From Methanolobus profundi (GTDB taxonomy: Archaea; Halobacteriota; Methanosarcinia; Methanosarcinales; Methanosarcinaceae), in the NCBI RefSeq assembly GCF_900114835.1, contig NZ_FOUJ01000001.1:744001-808000 (forward strand): a stretch of 64,000 nt of DNA, read 5' to 3'. A program made the position numbers and the translations under genes. Below, piece by piece: positions 17,601 through 25,617 of this stretch (position 1 is its first letter; each line of letters begins with the position of its first letter). Under the pieces are notes generated by a model that was not told the origin of the DNA, searched no databases, and saw nothing but the letters and a program-made list of their open reading frames with translations.

Positions 17601-17731
17601 GCAGGGCACATGTCTGCACCATACCTTTCGAATCTTCTTCTCATGAGGTGTTACCTGTTGAGATGCGTTGTTCCGCGGGGCAACTGGACGGCGAACCAAT
17701 AACGATATGCGTCAGCAGAGAATTGGTATAA
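14639..17731 (+). CDS. Multi-PAS/GAF sensor protein without kinase domain
   Basis: 1030 residues, soluble. In order: PAS (about 10-105), PAS (125-238), three closely related PAS units (245-620, each preceded by a linker such as KASEEKYSTLVEKGNDGI), PAS (630-755, with the HPSDV motif also present in the first), GAF (about 760-905), and a last PAS (915-1028). No histidine kinase, ATPase, cyclase or DNA-binding domain is present. Related multi-PAS/GAF proteins in Methanosarcina are sensor kinases of methyltransferase genes, and this gene lies between two mtaC genes, so a role in methanol-gene control is reasonable inference. The start is uncertain: no ATG is nearer to the GGGGG ribosome-like site at 14584; an ATA at 14597 would be in frame. 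Confidence 0.85.
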   Translation: MGGAGSSDEVAEFSFLWRGDDRGSVLSVSDNISLLGYSSDDLISGKASFSDIIHPSDVNELQGKFSEFCDQEAVTFFKAEYRISSVDGGVCDVIERTFKVQQDDGTLFHGILSIKGSFDNDAGSDAEKIYCKNIVDSIQNPLLILDSTFHVFSANEYFYELFRLTPENTEGKYFLSFNKDNKEELTSFLEQGLEEDYFFEHLEVNCDIEGLGVRTMRLTARHLDIGIDSEKRILLLIEDITSGKKAEADLRASEEKYSTLVEKGNDGILIVQDGKLSFTNSKFSQMTGFGVGDLIGTELFATVPFEYYRMISKRLKKVLKNKQAIKRNDEVEFLKEDGSTFSAEISLSYLLYEHQPSVMMTVRDISERKKAEAELKASEEKYSTLVEKGNDGIIILQDDVFKFINSKFSELTGYSREELFEKEFLDHVPVDYRRMVGKRVKKVLRDGHSIRRNDEIEFLKKDGEVFPAEMSLSFILHEEKPSVMMAVRDISERKQAEAELKASEKKYSTLVEEGNDGIIVVQDGMLVFANMMFCEITGFSKAEVIHRPFEDFLPLEYKRMVLTKFRNSLEKNRKASLKYEIELLSKDGPNTPTGINSSIIDHEGRPAIMAIIRDITDQKQKEKELLELIEVQKVLETVIKSSPAVVFFWKPEEDWRVEFVSENISQFGYEADALMSGKVLYGDIIHPSDVERLTMEYDIFSGEDNLSFEYRILTKAGEVRWVDERSVIKRDPEGNVQYIQGIIVDITERKNVKSFMQIGSDMGMLFSPLGDVGDMFSQLVEFTTQMDDLDCGALYLVDGVSGDMNIVAHSGLSSDFIKSARYYGGKSINARLLKTEYPLYTRYYELTSMVPGEKLSFEGLEATALIPIRYGMELVAILMLSSHSAYAVPFEVRDSLEAIASQIGPVIGRMREQADVQKNIRNLQVIFSSMEEMVFMLDSDGCILYANPYSCSRLGYLENDLMGMNLINLYPQKMLIEAAAEIKEILEGRAHVCTIPFESSSHEVLPVEMRCSAGQLDGEPITICVSRELV

Positions 17732-18371
17732 TATATCTCTTTTGGTCAGATCATGGCTTTTTTTGAGAATTCTGTTCTTGTGTTTTTGATTTATTTATAA
17801 CTACAATATTATATTTACTTACATTTTCATTTTTATTCATAATACGTACCTATATCATGATTTTAGTTATTACTCTATGAATTTACTAATTGTCAATCCT
17901 AAAATCCGGAATATGGTTATATTTAAAGATTATGGTTATTTTTTCAGTAACTCTTAATCATTAATTTGATTATTATTATTTTCGATATCAATAGGAGTGT
18001 TTTTTATGATATTTTGTATTGTTATTTATAATATCTATTTCTAAGTGTACATCTATTTTTATAGGTGTATTTCTCATATTCTTTTTATTCATTATATAAT
18101 AAGATTTGCCTATATTTTGTAGCTGCTGCATTACACAAATGCACAGTTAATTTAAAAACACTATCTATTAAGCATATAGTTTGTTATTATTATAATGTTT
18201 TAATTAAATCTAAATCGATATCTTTTTATATGTGTATCTTATCAAGATAACATTTATATATCATGAAAAAAGTGGATATTTTGAGGTTCAAAAGAACCTT
18301 TTTGTGTAGATTGGATTGAGCTTGACCCAAGCTCAACTAGCTAACCTATCCAAAATTGAAGGAGGTATAGA
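17732..18371 (+). promoter_or_regulatory. Long AT-rich promoter and structured leader of mtaCB
   Basis: 640 bases without a gene, very AT-rich. A TATA box (TTTATATA) lies at 18253-18260, predicting transcription start near 18285. The leader then holds hairpin AGGTTC/GAACCT (18284-18299), the motif TTTGTGTAGATTGGATTGA (18301-18319) and hairpin GAGCTTG/CAAGCTC (18318-18334), before ribosome site GAAGGAGG (18358-18365). Further TATA-like stretches upstream (for example near 17915) may give a longer leader. Long mta leaders are known in Methanosarcina. Confidence 0.65.
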
Positions 18372-19136
18372 ATGTTAATAGTAGACAAAGAAGGTATCCT
18401 TATCAGATACAACGTTAAGATGGAAAAATCAATGACCCCTGAAGAGGCGGCAGCAGAACTCTATCCAAAAGAGGAGTTATACAAGCCAATCGCAGAAGCG
18501 ATCTTTGAGGGTGAAGAAGATGATGTAATAGAAGGTCTCGAAGCAGCAATCGCAGCAGGCAAGGACCCGATCGCACTCATCGACGATGCACTTATGGTAG
18601 GTATGAAGGTAGTAACCGACCTTTACGACCAGGGTGTAATCTTCCTTCCAAACGTAATGATGTCCGCAGATGCAATGCTCGACGGTATCGAGTTCTGTAA
18701 GAGCCAGTCCACAGAGACCCCAGTCCAGAAGGGCAAGGTCGTCTGTATGGTCGCAGAAGGTGACGTACACGACATCGGTAAGTCAATCGTAGCAGCTCTC
18801 CTCAGGGCAAACGGCTATGAAGTTATCGACCTCGGAAGAGATGTACCATCAGCAGAAGCACTCGCAGCTGTAAAAGAGCACGAGCCACTCATGATGACCG
18901 GAACTGCACTCATGACAACAACCATGTACGCATTCAAGGAAGTCAACGACCTTCTCGTCGAGAGCGGAATCACAATGCCATTCGCATGTGGTGGCGGAGC
19001 AGTAAACCAGGACTTCGTATCAACCTACTCACTCGGTGTATACGGAGAAGAAGCAGCAGACGCACCAAAGATGGCTGACGCTATCCTTGCAGGCGCAGAC
19101 ATTGCAGCACTGAGAGCAAAATTCCACAACCACTAA
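18372..19136 (+). CDS. mtaC: Methanol-specific corrinoid protein
   Basis: 254 residues. It carries the methyl group on a corrinoid cofactor between MtaB and MtaA in methanol-dependent methanogenesis. The cobalamin motif is GDVHDIG with lower-ligand His133, followed by VIDLGRDVPSAE and GTALMTTTMYAFKEV. The cap domain is residues about 35-115. Codon use strongly favours C-ending codons and a narrow codon set, unlike most of the window, as expected for a very highly expressed gene. It is followed after 11 bases by mtaB. Confidence 0.97.
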   Translation: MLIVDKEGILIRYNVKMEKSMTPEEAAAELYPKEELYKPIAEAIFEGEEDDVIEGLEAAIAAGKDPIALIDDALMVGMKVVTDLYDQGVIFLPNVMMSADAMLDGIEFCKSQSTETPVQKGKVVCMVAEGDVHDIGKSIVAALLRANGYEVIDLGRDVPSAEALAAVKEHEPLMMTGTALMTTTMYAFKEVNDLLVESGITMPFACGGGAVNQDFVSTYSLGVYGEEAADAPKMADAILAGADIAALRAKFHNH

Positions 19137-19147
19137 GGTGATCACAA

Positions 19148-20527
19148 ATGGCAATTAAAAGATTTACATCAATGGCATACTCCGAAGCAGATGAGATGGT
19201 CTTCGGTAACGCAAAATTACCTGTGAAAGCAGGTCTTGACCTCGAGATCGGAGCAGGATACACAACTGCAGAAGTAAACTACGCACCAAGGCCAGAAGCT
19301 GGTGAGTCTATGGAGAAGCTCGTAAACGAGTACCAGAGAATCACAAAAGATATCATGGCTAGAATGGTCCAGGTAGGTTTCCCATCCGTAGTACTTGAGA
19401 CAGAACACGTACAGCAGATGACCAACAACCCATCATGGGGAGCAGCTGTAGCACACGCACAGAAGACCATCATGGAAGAGTACCATGAAGAATATGGAAT
19501 CAAATGTGCACTGAGACACACCCCTGGTGACATCAGAGAGCACAAAGAGTTCATGCAGCTCAGAGGCGACAAGATGGCAGTGGTCATGGAGTCCTTCGAA
19601 CAGATCGCAGAAAGCGGCGCAGACCTTCTCTCCATCGAATCAATGGGTGGAAAGGAAATCTTCGACTACGCAGTACTCAGGAACGATGTTCCAGGTATGC
19701 TCTACGCAATCGGCTGTCTTGGTACCATGGACATGGACTACCTCTGGCAGGAGATCTCAAGCGTAGCACAGAAGAAGGGCGTTGTCTCCGCTGGTGACAC
19801 CGACTGTGCACAGGCAAACACCGCAATGTTCATTGCAGGTGGTCTCCTCGACAAGAACCTTGCACACACACTTGCGATCCTCGCAAGAGCAATCTCCGCT
19901 CCAAGATCACTCGCAGCATACGAAGCTGGCGCAGTAGGTCCAGGAAAGGACTGTGGATACGAGAACATCATCGTAAAGGCAATCTCCGGTATGCCAATGT
20001 CCTTTGAAGGTAAGACTTCAACCTGTGCACACTCTGATGTAATGGGTAACCTTATCATGCAGTGCTGTGACCTTTGGTCAAACGAGTCTGTTGAATACCA
20101 CGGTGAATTTGGTGGTACAACAGTACAGTGCTGGTCAGAGTCCCTCAACTACGACTGTGCTCTTATGAACACAGCTCTTAAGTCAGGAAACGAGAAGATC
20201 CTCAGAGACCTCCTCATGGCTTCCGACAGATTCAGAGACCCACAGTCCTATGTACTTGCATACGACAACGCATACGCAGTCGGTGAAGCAATCGTTAAGG
20301 ACGGAGAAGACATCTTCCTCCGTGCAAAGAACGCTGCAATAGCATGCTGTGACACACTCAACAACGCAGACGGTCTTGAGATGACAAAGTTCGAACTCGG
20401 TGCACTCGCAAAGGCAACCGCAGAACTCGACGCAATCACCTCAGAATCCGAAACATTCATGAGCGAATGCATGGAGCGCTTCTCAAAGGAAGTCCCAGTA
20501 TTCAAGCCAGAGAACTACGCTCTCTAA
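19148..20527 (+). CDS. mtaB: Methanol:corrinoid methyltransferase
   Basis: 459 residues. It transfers the methyl group of methanol to the Co(I) corrinoid of MtaC. The zinc ligands established for the Methanosarcina barkeri enzyme (Glu164, Cys220, Cys269) are present at exactly those positions here (LSIE164, GDTDC220, GKDC269). A GGTGAT ribosome site lies in the 11-base gap after mtaC, and codon bias is the same as in mtaC, so the two form a highly expressed operon. A strong terminator follows immediately. Confidence 0.97.
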   Translation: MAIKRFTSMAYSEADEMVFGNAKLPVKAGLDLEIGAGYTTAEVNYAPRPEAGESMEKLVNEYQRITKDIMARMVQVGFPSVVLETEHVQQMTNNPSWGAAVAHAQKTIMEEYHEEYGIKCALRHTPGDIREHKEFMQLRGDKMAVVMESFEQIAESGADLLSIESMGGKEIFDYAVLRNDVPGMLYAIGCLGTMDMDYLWQEISSVAQKKGVVSAGDTDCAQANTAMFIAGGLLDKNLAHTLAILARAISAPRSLAAYEAGAVGPGKDCGYENIIVKAISGMPMSFEGKTSTCAHSDVMGNLIMQCCDLWSNESVEYHGEFGGTTVQCWSESLNYDCALMNTALKSGNEKILRDLLMASDRFRDPQSYVLAYDNAYAVGEAIVKDGEDIFLRAKNAAIACCDTLNNADGLEMTKFELGALAKATAELDAITSESETFMSECMERFSKEVPVFKPENYAL

Positions 20528-20537
20528 ATGTAGTATT

Positions 20538-20564
20538 AAGAAGTTTTCTTTACGAAAACTTCTT
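20538..20564 (+). terminator. Terminator of mtaCB
   Basis: AAGAAGTTTTC and GAAAACTTCTT form a perfect 11-base stem with a 5-base loop, 10 bases after the mtaB stop, followed by a T-rich tail. Confidence 0.8.
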
Positions 20565-20938
20565 TCCTTTATTTATTCACATCACAATTATCAATTCAAA
20601 ATTAACTCCACAATAAAATTCATAGGCTTTACAGAAAAAAACGGGGTCACAACGCCATCAATTCTACCTCCAACTCCACAACCTTCATTTTTATGGCATG
20701 TGCACACACACTTCCCCTGTAAAGCCTTTGAAATCTTCATTCTTCTGCATTTTCTGTTCTTGATTATTATCTGAAAAGATATTTTTTCATCTTTTATGAT
20801 CTTAAATAGTTCACTTACTGGCTTCTATTAGTAAGTTCCATTTTATGTACACATTTCCTGATCTTATGTACATATTCTCCGGTTCCATACTCATTACTAT
20901 GATATGCATATACAAGCATCTTCAGTCATGGTGCCTTT
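20565..20938 (+). other. Intergenic region with a long-range inverted repeat
   Basis: No gene is seen. AGGCTTTACAG at 20624-20634 is perfectly complementary to CTGTAAAGCCT at 20717-20727, enclosing 82 bases. The enclosed part is unusually poor in G on the plus strand and has no repeat seen elsewhere in the window. It could be a structured small RNA or a relic of a small mobile element. Confidence 0.4.
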
Positions 20939-22015
20939 ATGAATATTAAAAAACGATCTAATTTATTCTTCATTTTCACTTTCATAACTTTAATTGCTGT
21001 TCTGGTCTTAGCCGGGAACACAAGTTCGGAACAGCTTGATGTAAGCGAGATAACAGTGGTCCCATCTTCTTACCAGGTAGAGCCCGGAAGCACTTTTACT
21101 GTGGCTGTTGATCTTTATCCTGCAGTTCCTGTCTCAGGTGTACAGTTCGATATGGGATACACTGACCCTGGTATTTCGGTGACCGGTATCTCAGAAGGAG
21201 ATATCTTCTCTATTTATGGTTCATCCACGGTCTTTGAACTAAAAAGTGATACACAGAGCAGTACAAGTACAGGAACCATATATTCTGCTATCCTCGATAA
21301 CAGGTCAGTCTCAGAGTCAGGGAATGTTGCAGTTCTGACCATGATCGCCGGAGATGATATTGGTTATCAGACCTTTGATCTTGATGGTATCATCTTAAGT
21401 GATGCTTCTTCCAATCCGGTAAGTTATACTGCGAAAGATGCCGTGATCCTTATAGATTCAACACCTGTACTGGCTGAAACAGGTATAGTGCAGGCAACCG
21501 AGAACAAGACGCTTGATCTGACATTGCAGGCAAATGATGCTGATGACGATGTACTTTCTTTCTCCGCAACTTCACTTCCAGATGGTGCATCATTTGATAC
21601 TTCAACGGGGACTCTTCTGTGGACTCCCGATACCACTCAGGTGGGACAACACTCTCTGGAGGTCACAGTAACAGATGGATATCTTAACGACACTAAGGTT
21701 CTGACCATCGACGTATTTCCTTCTGACCTTCCACCAGTTGCCTATACCAATGGTCCCTATGTGGTGAGGGCCGGAAAGAAGTTCAAATTCTCAAGCACAG
21801 GTTCCTATGATCCTGATGGAACAATAATGTCATACACCTGGGATCTTGGAGATGGCAGCACTGCTATTGGTCCAGAGCCTTTCCATACATATAGTACAGC
21901 AGGTGTGTACACAGTAACGCTCACTGTAATGGACAATGCTGGCAATATCGGTACTGATGTGACAACTGTGACCGTTGAGAATTTCTTCAAGTTCTATCTT
22001 GATAAGTTCAAGTAA
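20939..22015 (+). CDS. Secreted cohesin-like / Ig-like / PKD-domain surface protein
   Basis: 358 residues. An N-terminal signal peptide (basic MNIKKR, then a hydrophobic stretch to VLAG) targets it to the exterior. Residues about 35-178 resemble a cohesin or cohesin-like sandwich (VEPGSTFTVAVDLYP, VSGVQFDMGY). Residues about 180-270 are a putative Ig/cadherin-like domain (FDTSTGTLLWTPD). Residues about 272-352 are a PKD domain (SYDPDGTIMSYTWDLGDG). There is no C-terminal anchor, so it may be released or held by cohesin-type binding. Such proteins occur in Methanosarcinales surface layers and adhesion systems. It is convergent with the following lipoprotein gene. Confidence 0.8.
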   Translation: MNIKKRSNLFFIFTFITLIAVLVLAGNTSSEQLDVSEITVVPSSYQVEPGSTFTVAVDLYPAVPVSGVQFDMGYTDPGISVTGISEGDIFSIYGSSTVFELKSDTQSSTSTGTIYSAILDNRSVSESGNVAVLTMIAGDDIGYQTFDLDGIILSDASSNPVSYTAKDAVILIDSTPVLAETGIVQATENKTLDLTLQANDADDDVLSFSATSLPDGASFDTSTGTLLWTPDTTQVGQHSLEVTVTDGYLNDTKVLTIDVFPSDLPPVAYTNGPYVVRAGKKFKFSSTGSYDPDGTIMSYTWDLGDGSTAIGPEPFHTYSTAGVYTVTLTVMDNAGNIGTDVTTVTVENFFKFYLDKFK

Positions 22016-22040
22016 AAAAGCAATAAAAAAGGATAAAAAG

Positions 22041-22066
22041 TGGCAGGGATGTCATATCTCCTGCCA
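22041..22066. terminator. Bidirectional hairpin between convergent genes
   Basis: TGGCAGG and CCTGCCA form a 7-base stem with a 12-base loop, overlapping the stop end of the leftward lipoprotein gene and 26 bases after the rightward gene. Confidence 0.5.
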
Positions 22067-23089
22067 TCCCATTTCTTCCAGCATCCCTGAATCACGCTGT
22101 TCTATTTTCAGGGTATACTGGCATTTCCCATCTTCCAGTTCTACAGAACTGAATTCAGTTATCTCTATTTCATATACTGTACTGAAGTATGTGGTCACCA
22201 ACTCTTCTTCTGTAGGTTCTTTAAGGAATCTTACATCTCCTTCTGCATACCAGTAATGCCAGGGTGTACTATCACAATCCATTTCCCATGACTGCATCTC
22301 GATTATCTCGTCCAGCATTCTCTGGGTCATTTCATCCCACTCTTCATCTATTATTGCTGAAAGGACCTCACCTTTGTACAGATCGATCACTATAATATGG
22401 TCTGTAAGGACTTCGGTTACCATCTGGTCAGACCTGTTACCAAAACCGCCATGTGTGCTGATGAACGAATATGTCAGTGTTTGTTCATTGGGGTTATCTT
22501 CATTGAACTGGTATTCCTGTAATTCTATGTCAGAACCATCGAAACTGTATGTTGGTGAATTACTGATCCATTCCTCAGCTATCTCTTTAGCTTTATCCTC
22601 AGGGATCGTCATGGCATAGGTGCGTAGTTCCAGCAATGCTTCATCTATCTCTGCAAGTTCATCAGGCATGTAGAACTGTGCATACGGATCTACCTTTACG
22701 GTCTTTGTTGTTCCATCGCGGGTAATGGCTATCTCAACTATCCCTGTGTCAGCGACCATTGGTTGCCCATCTTCGGGTTCATAGAGCTCGTCCATTTCCA
22801 TAAAGGCATTTTCTTCAAAGAGTGCAATAAGTTCGTTCCTTGCTGTCTCATCGATAGGTCTTGTGTATCTTGCTGTCAGGTTCCCTGCATAGTTATAGTA
22901 ACTGAGGTTCACTGATGTGGAATTAACAACCAATTCACTTACTGCCATTTCAGGTAATGTGAACGCACCGTATCTGAGGTGAGTGATCACCACATCATCA
23001 GGAATATCTGTATTAGTGTTTTGTTCTTCTGTGCATCCTGCACTGAGGATAGTAAGTATCAGAAGAGTTATCATTATCGTTCTTTTCAT
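22052..23089 (-). CDS. Lipoprotein of unknown function
   Basis: 345 residues from the ATG at 23089, which is chosen because it opens a signal peptide directly (MKRTIMITLLILTILSAGC) with lipobox LSAGC and has GGTGG upstream; an upstream ATG at 23140 would bury the signal. The mature protein is acidic and predicted to sit outside the cell on a lipid anchor. Segments such as MVADTGIVEIAITRDGTTK and the repeated acidic stretches are not assigned to a family I know. It stands alone and is convergent with the cohesin/PKD gene. Confidence 0.75.
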   Translation of the reverse strand: MKRTIMITLLILTILSAGCTEEQNTNTDIPDDVVITHLRYGAFTLPEMAVSELVVNSTSVNLSYYNYAGNLTARYTRPIDETARNELIALFEENAFMEMDELYEPEDGQPMVADTGIVEIAITRDGTTKTVKVDPYAQFYMPDELAEIDEALLELRTYAMTIPEDKAKEIAEEWISNSPTYSFDGSDIELQEYQFNEDNPNEQTLTYSFISTHGGFGNRSDQMVTEVLTDHIIVIDLYKGEVLSAIIDEEWDEMTQRMLDEIIEMQSWEMDCDSTPWHYWYAEGDVRFLKEPTEEELVTTYFSTVYEIEITEFSSVELEDGKCQYTLKIEQRDSGMLEEMGWQEI

Positions 23090-23300
23090 AAAGGACCACC
23101 CAACAATTAATTCGTTCCAGGTCATTTGTATCTTTGCCATCTTTCTGGTAGCTATCTCATACCAATATCAGTTAACTTATTAAGGAATTTCTTAAGCTTC
23201 AGATCGATCCGTAGTTATTATCGGGAGCTATGTAGCTATTAGTTGTAATTTATTTTTGATTGCTCGAAAGTGTTTTATTCTTGTCTGGAATGGCTTGTTT

Positions 23301-24056
23301 ATGGAAGGTTCAGCGATATTTGAGATATTTGAAGGTTTACCAAGGCAGGGGCCAGGTAGCAATGAAAGTACGGAAAGAGCTTTCAGGCTGATACCTTCTG
23401 TTCCTCCGGGTGCCAGGATACTGGATATCGGCTGTGGTGTGGGGATGCAGACAATTCACCTTGCAGAACTATGCAGGACATGCAATATCATTGCTGTTGA
23501 TATCTATCAGCCATATCTTGATGTTCTTATGGAAAATGCAACTAAGAAAGGCGTTGCAGATAGGATCACTACGGTCTGTACATCCATGGATGATCTGCAT
23601 TTTGACCAGGAAGAATTTGATATTATCTGGGCAGAGGGGTCCATTTTTGTCATTGGGTTCGAAAAGGGACTTGAATACTGGAAGCAGTTCCTTAAGAATG
23701 ATGGTTATATGGCACTGACCGAGGCTGCATGGTTTACCGATTCCCCCTCGGATGAAGTAGTGCATTTCTGGGATCTCTGTTATCCTGATATAAAGAGCAT
23801 CCCTGATACTGAAAAGGTCATAAGGGCAGCAGGGTATAATGTTATTGACAGGTTCAGGCTACATGCTTCTGAATGGGAAAATGATTTTTATCTTCCTTTG
23901 GAGAAAAGGCTTGATTCAATAGGGAGGAATCTCAAAGGCAACAGTGAAGGTGAGTCTATTATTGAGTTCACAAGAAAGGAAATAGCAATATTCAGGAAGC
24001 ATCCTGATGAGTATGGTTATGTGTTCTTCGTAATGCAGAAGAACACAGATAAATGA
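23301..24056 (+). CDS. Class I SAM-dependent methyltransferase
   Basis: About 251 residues from the ATG at 23301; an in-frame upstream start at 23256 is less like the family. The SAM-binding motif I is ILDIGCGVGMQT, with the acidic end of strand 2 in IIAVDIYQPYLD and the motif IV region in FDIIWAEG. The opening AIFEIFEGLPRQGPGS is typical of a small-molecule methyltransferase group common in methanogens and clostridia. The substrate is not known. It has no obvious operon partner. Confidence 0.85.
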   Translation: MEGSAIFEIFEGLPRQGPGSNESTERAFRLIPSVPPGARILDIGCGVGMQTIHLAELCRTCNIIAVDIYQPYLDVLMENATKKGVADRITTVCTSMDDLHFDQEEFDIIWAEGSIFVIGFEKGLEYWKQFLKNDGYMALTEAAWFTDSPSDEVVHFWDLCYPDIKSIPDTEKVIRAAGYNVIDRFRLHASEWENDFYLPLEKRLDSIGRNLKGNSEGESIIEFTRKEIAIFRKHPDEYGYVFFVMQKNTDK

Positions 24057-24072
24057 ACCATATGTTCGTTGT

Positions 24073-24561
24073 CTAGAACCTGGCGCTGATATCGGCTATC
24101 ATCTGCTGGCTGTTGACATCGAGGATATTGATGTCCAGTGTTTCACCACTCTGTGCGATATCAATGTGGTCCGCATCTGGAAGAGTATTGTTACCGATGC
24201 ATACTTTGCCACCTGCCATATACAGGTAGAGTGAATCTCCTGTGACAAATTTCCTGTCAGCTTCAGTGGCCAGTTTTGAAAAGGATACAACACCATCGAT
24301 GCTTGAATTTCCGGAAACAAGTATCTTTGTTCTTGCTTCGGTGAGTGCTAGCTCCTCACCTCCTTGATGTATGAGTTCGATGACGGTATCTGAGCCTATA
24401 TTATCAGTAACTGCTCTGATGTCCGCCTGCGGAGCACTTCTTAATGGGTCTGGTCCGATAGCTGAAATTATAACTGCTGCAAAGATAACAGCTACGGCTA
24501 CCATCATGATAGTTCCTATAACAGGAGATAATGCTTTTGAATTTTTAAAATATCCAACCAA
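24073..24561 (-). CDS. Archaeal type IV pilin-like protein
   Basis: 162 residues. The N-terminus has a short basic leader and then ALSPVIGTIMMVAVAVIFAAVI, the class III signal and hydrophobic helix of archaeal pilins that are cut by a prepilin peptidase and assembled into surface filaments. The rest (about 120 residues) is a small beta-rich domain with one cysteine. The gene is isolated; no assembly ATPase or membrane platform is seen in the window. Confidence 0.85.
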   Translation of the reverse strand: MVGYFKNSKALSPVIGTIMMVAVAVIFAAVIISAIGPDPLRSAPQADIRAVTDNIGSDTVIELIHQGGEELALTEARTKILVSGNSSIDGVVSFSKLATEADRKFVTGDSLYLYMAGGKVCIGNNTLPDADHIDIAQSGETLDINILDVNSQQMIADISARF

Positions 24562-24748
24562 TTGTCCACCTCTAAGTCTTATAGGTATGCAAAGCAGTAG
24601 CTGCTTAGTGCATCTATAGAGTATAAATGTCTTTAAGCAGTGCTAATATAAAAATATGGTTATATTTATGTGTGATATTGCATAGCTATAACTATTCTCA
24701 TAAAAAAATGAGGCTACAAAGGTGCAATTGACCTATGATCTTAGGCTC

Positions 24749-25072
24749 TCATACAAGTATCTCGATGTTTCCACCTTCGACCCTTGTCTCGAAGGTGTCT
24801 ACCTTTGGGTCATCTATGTCTATGTATTCACCGGTATCTACATTCTCTCCGGTTCGAATGTCAAATCCCCAGTTATGGCATGCACATTTGAGTGTATACT
24901 CTTCAAGTGTCCCGTTCTTTAGAGGACATCCCTCATGAGGACATTCGTTCAGAAGTGCAAAGATCTCATTAGCTTTTTTGATAATAGCTATCTGTTTGTT
25001 CTCTGCTTTAATGACCTTGATCTTTTCTTCCTTCAAGTCCTCTTCTTTCATTGCAACTACCCACTCTGACAT
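24749..25072 (-). CDS. Rieske-type [2Fe-2S] protein
   Basis: 107 residues, the size of soluble Rieske ferredoxins and of the small subunit of nitrite reductases. The cluster ligands are visible as C44-P-H46 and C63-x-x-H66 (ECPHEG, CACHNWGFD), with two further cysteines (C49, C65). There is no signal peptide, so it acts in the cytoplasm as an electron carrier. No partner oxygenase or reductase is adjacent. The gene lies divergent from the helicase leader. Confidence 0.9.
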   Translation of the reverse strand: MSEWVVAMKEEDLKEEKIKVIKAENKQIAIIKKANEIFALLNECPHEGCPLKNGTLEEYTLKCACHNWGFDIRTGENVDTGEYIDIDDPKVDTFETRVEGGNIEILV

Positions 25073-25176
25073 AATATTGTTCTCCCATGTTGTTTGATAA
25101 TTATACAGCTTGAGGGGTTCATATCTGTACTATAAATTGAATTACACTATATTCCCCATTGATCCACTGTTCTACT

Positions 25177-25617
25177 TTTATATATAAATTAGCATTTGAT
25201 CGACCAGTGCATTCCCGAGTCATGGGTCATTTCGGGATAATGCAGATATTTGATACCTGCATTGGGATCAGCAAAGAAAGATAACTGTTATTTGATCAAT
25301 GTTTTACACATTTGATCCGCTGGAGGTCTTAAAGGTTTCTATACAGTTCGTTGATATTATTGAATATTAGTGCTTGTGCAGAAAGATAGTGAAGATATCG
25401 GGTTCAATTGCTCGGAAATGATGTTTGGTTCAAGTTATCACCGACAGGCTTAACTTCATTGTTGTCATTACTATAGCACTGCTCTTTTTTGTTTTGTTTT
25501 ACCAAAACAATTTGGAACATTTATCCTTAAACAGGGCCAAATTGGAAACAGATATTGATGATGTTATTTCATCCTATGTTTTAAATTCAGGGCCACATAA
25601 TCACAGGAACTATTAAT
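25177..25617 (+). promoter_or_regulatory. Promoter and about 400-base leader of the DEAD-box helicase gene
   Basis: A TATA box (TTTATATATAAAT, 25177-25189) predicts transcription start near 25213, leaving a leader of about 400 bases. It holds a hairpin (TGCATTCCCGA with TCGGGATAATGCA, 25208-25244) and four copies of ATTTGAT within about 120 bases (near 25194, 25248, 25290 and 25310). A 63-codon frame (25425-25616) with a TTG start exists, but nothing supports its translation. Confidence 0.55.

Noticed and set aside
18065-18250. 61-codon frame in the mtaC upstream region
   Set aside because: Random frame in very AT-rich leader or promoter DNA without start signals.
25425-25616. 63-codon frame in the deaD leader with a hydrophobic stretch
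   Set aside because: TTG start without ribosome site inside a likely 5' leader; the composition explains the hydrophobic residues. Not listed as a gene.
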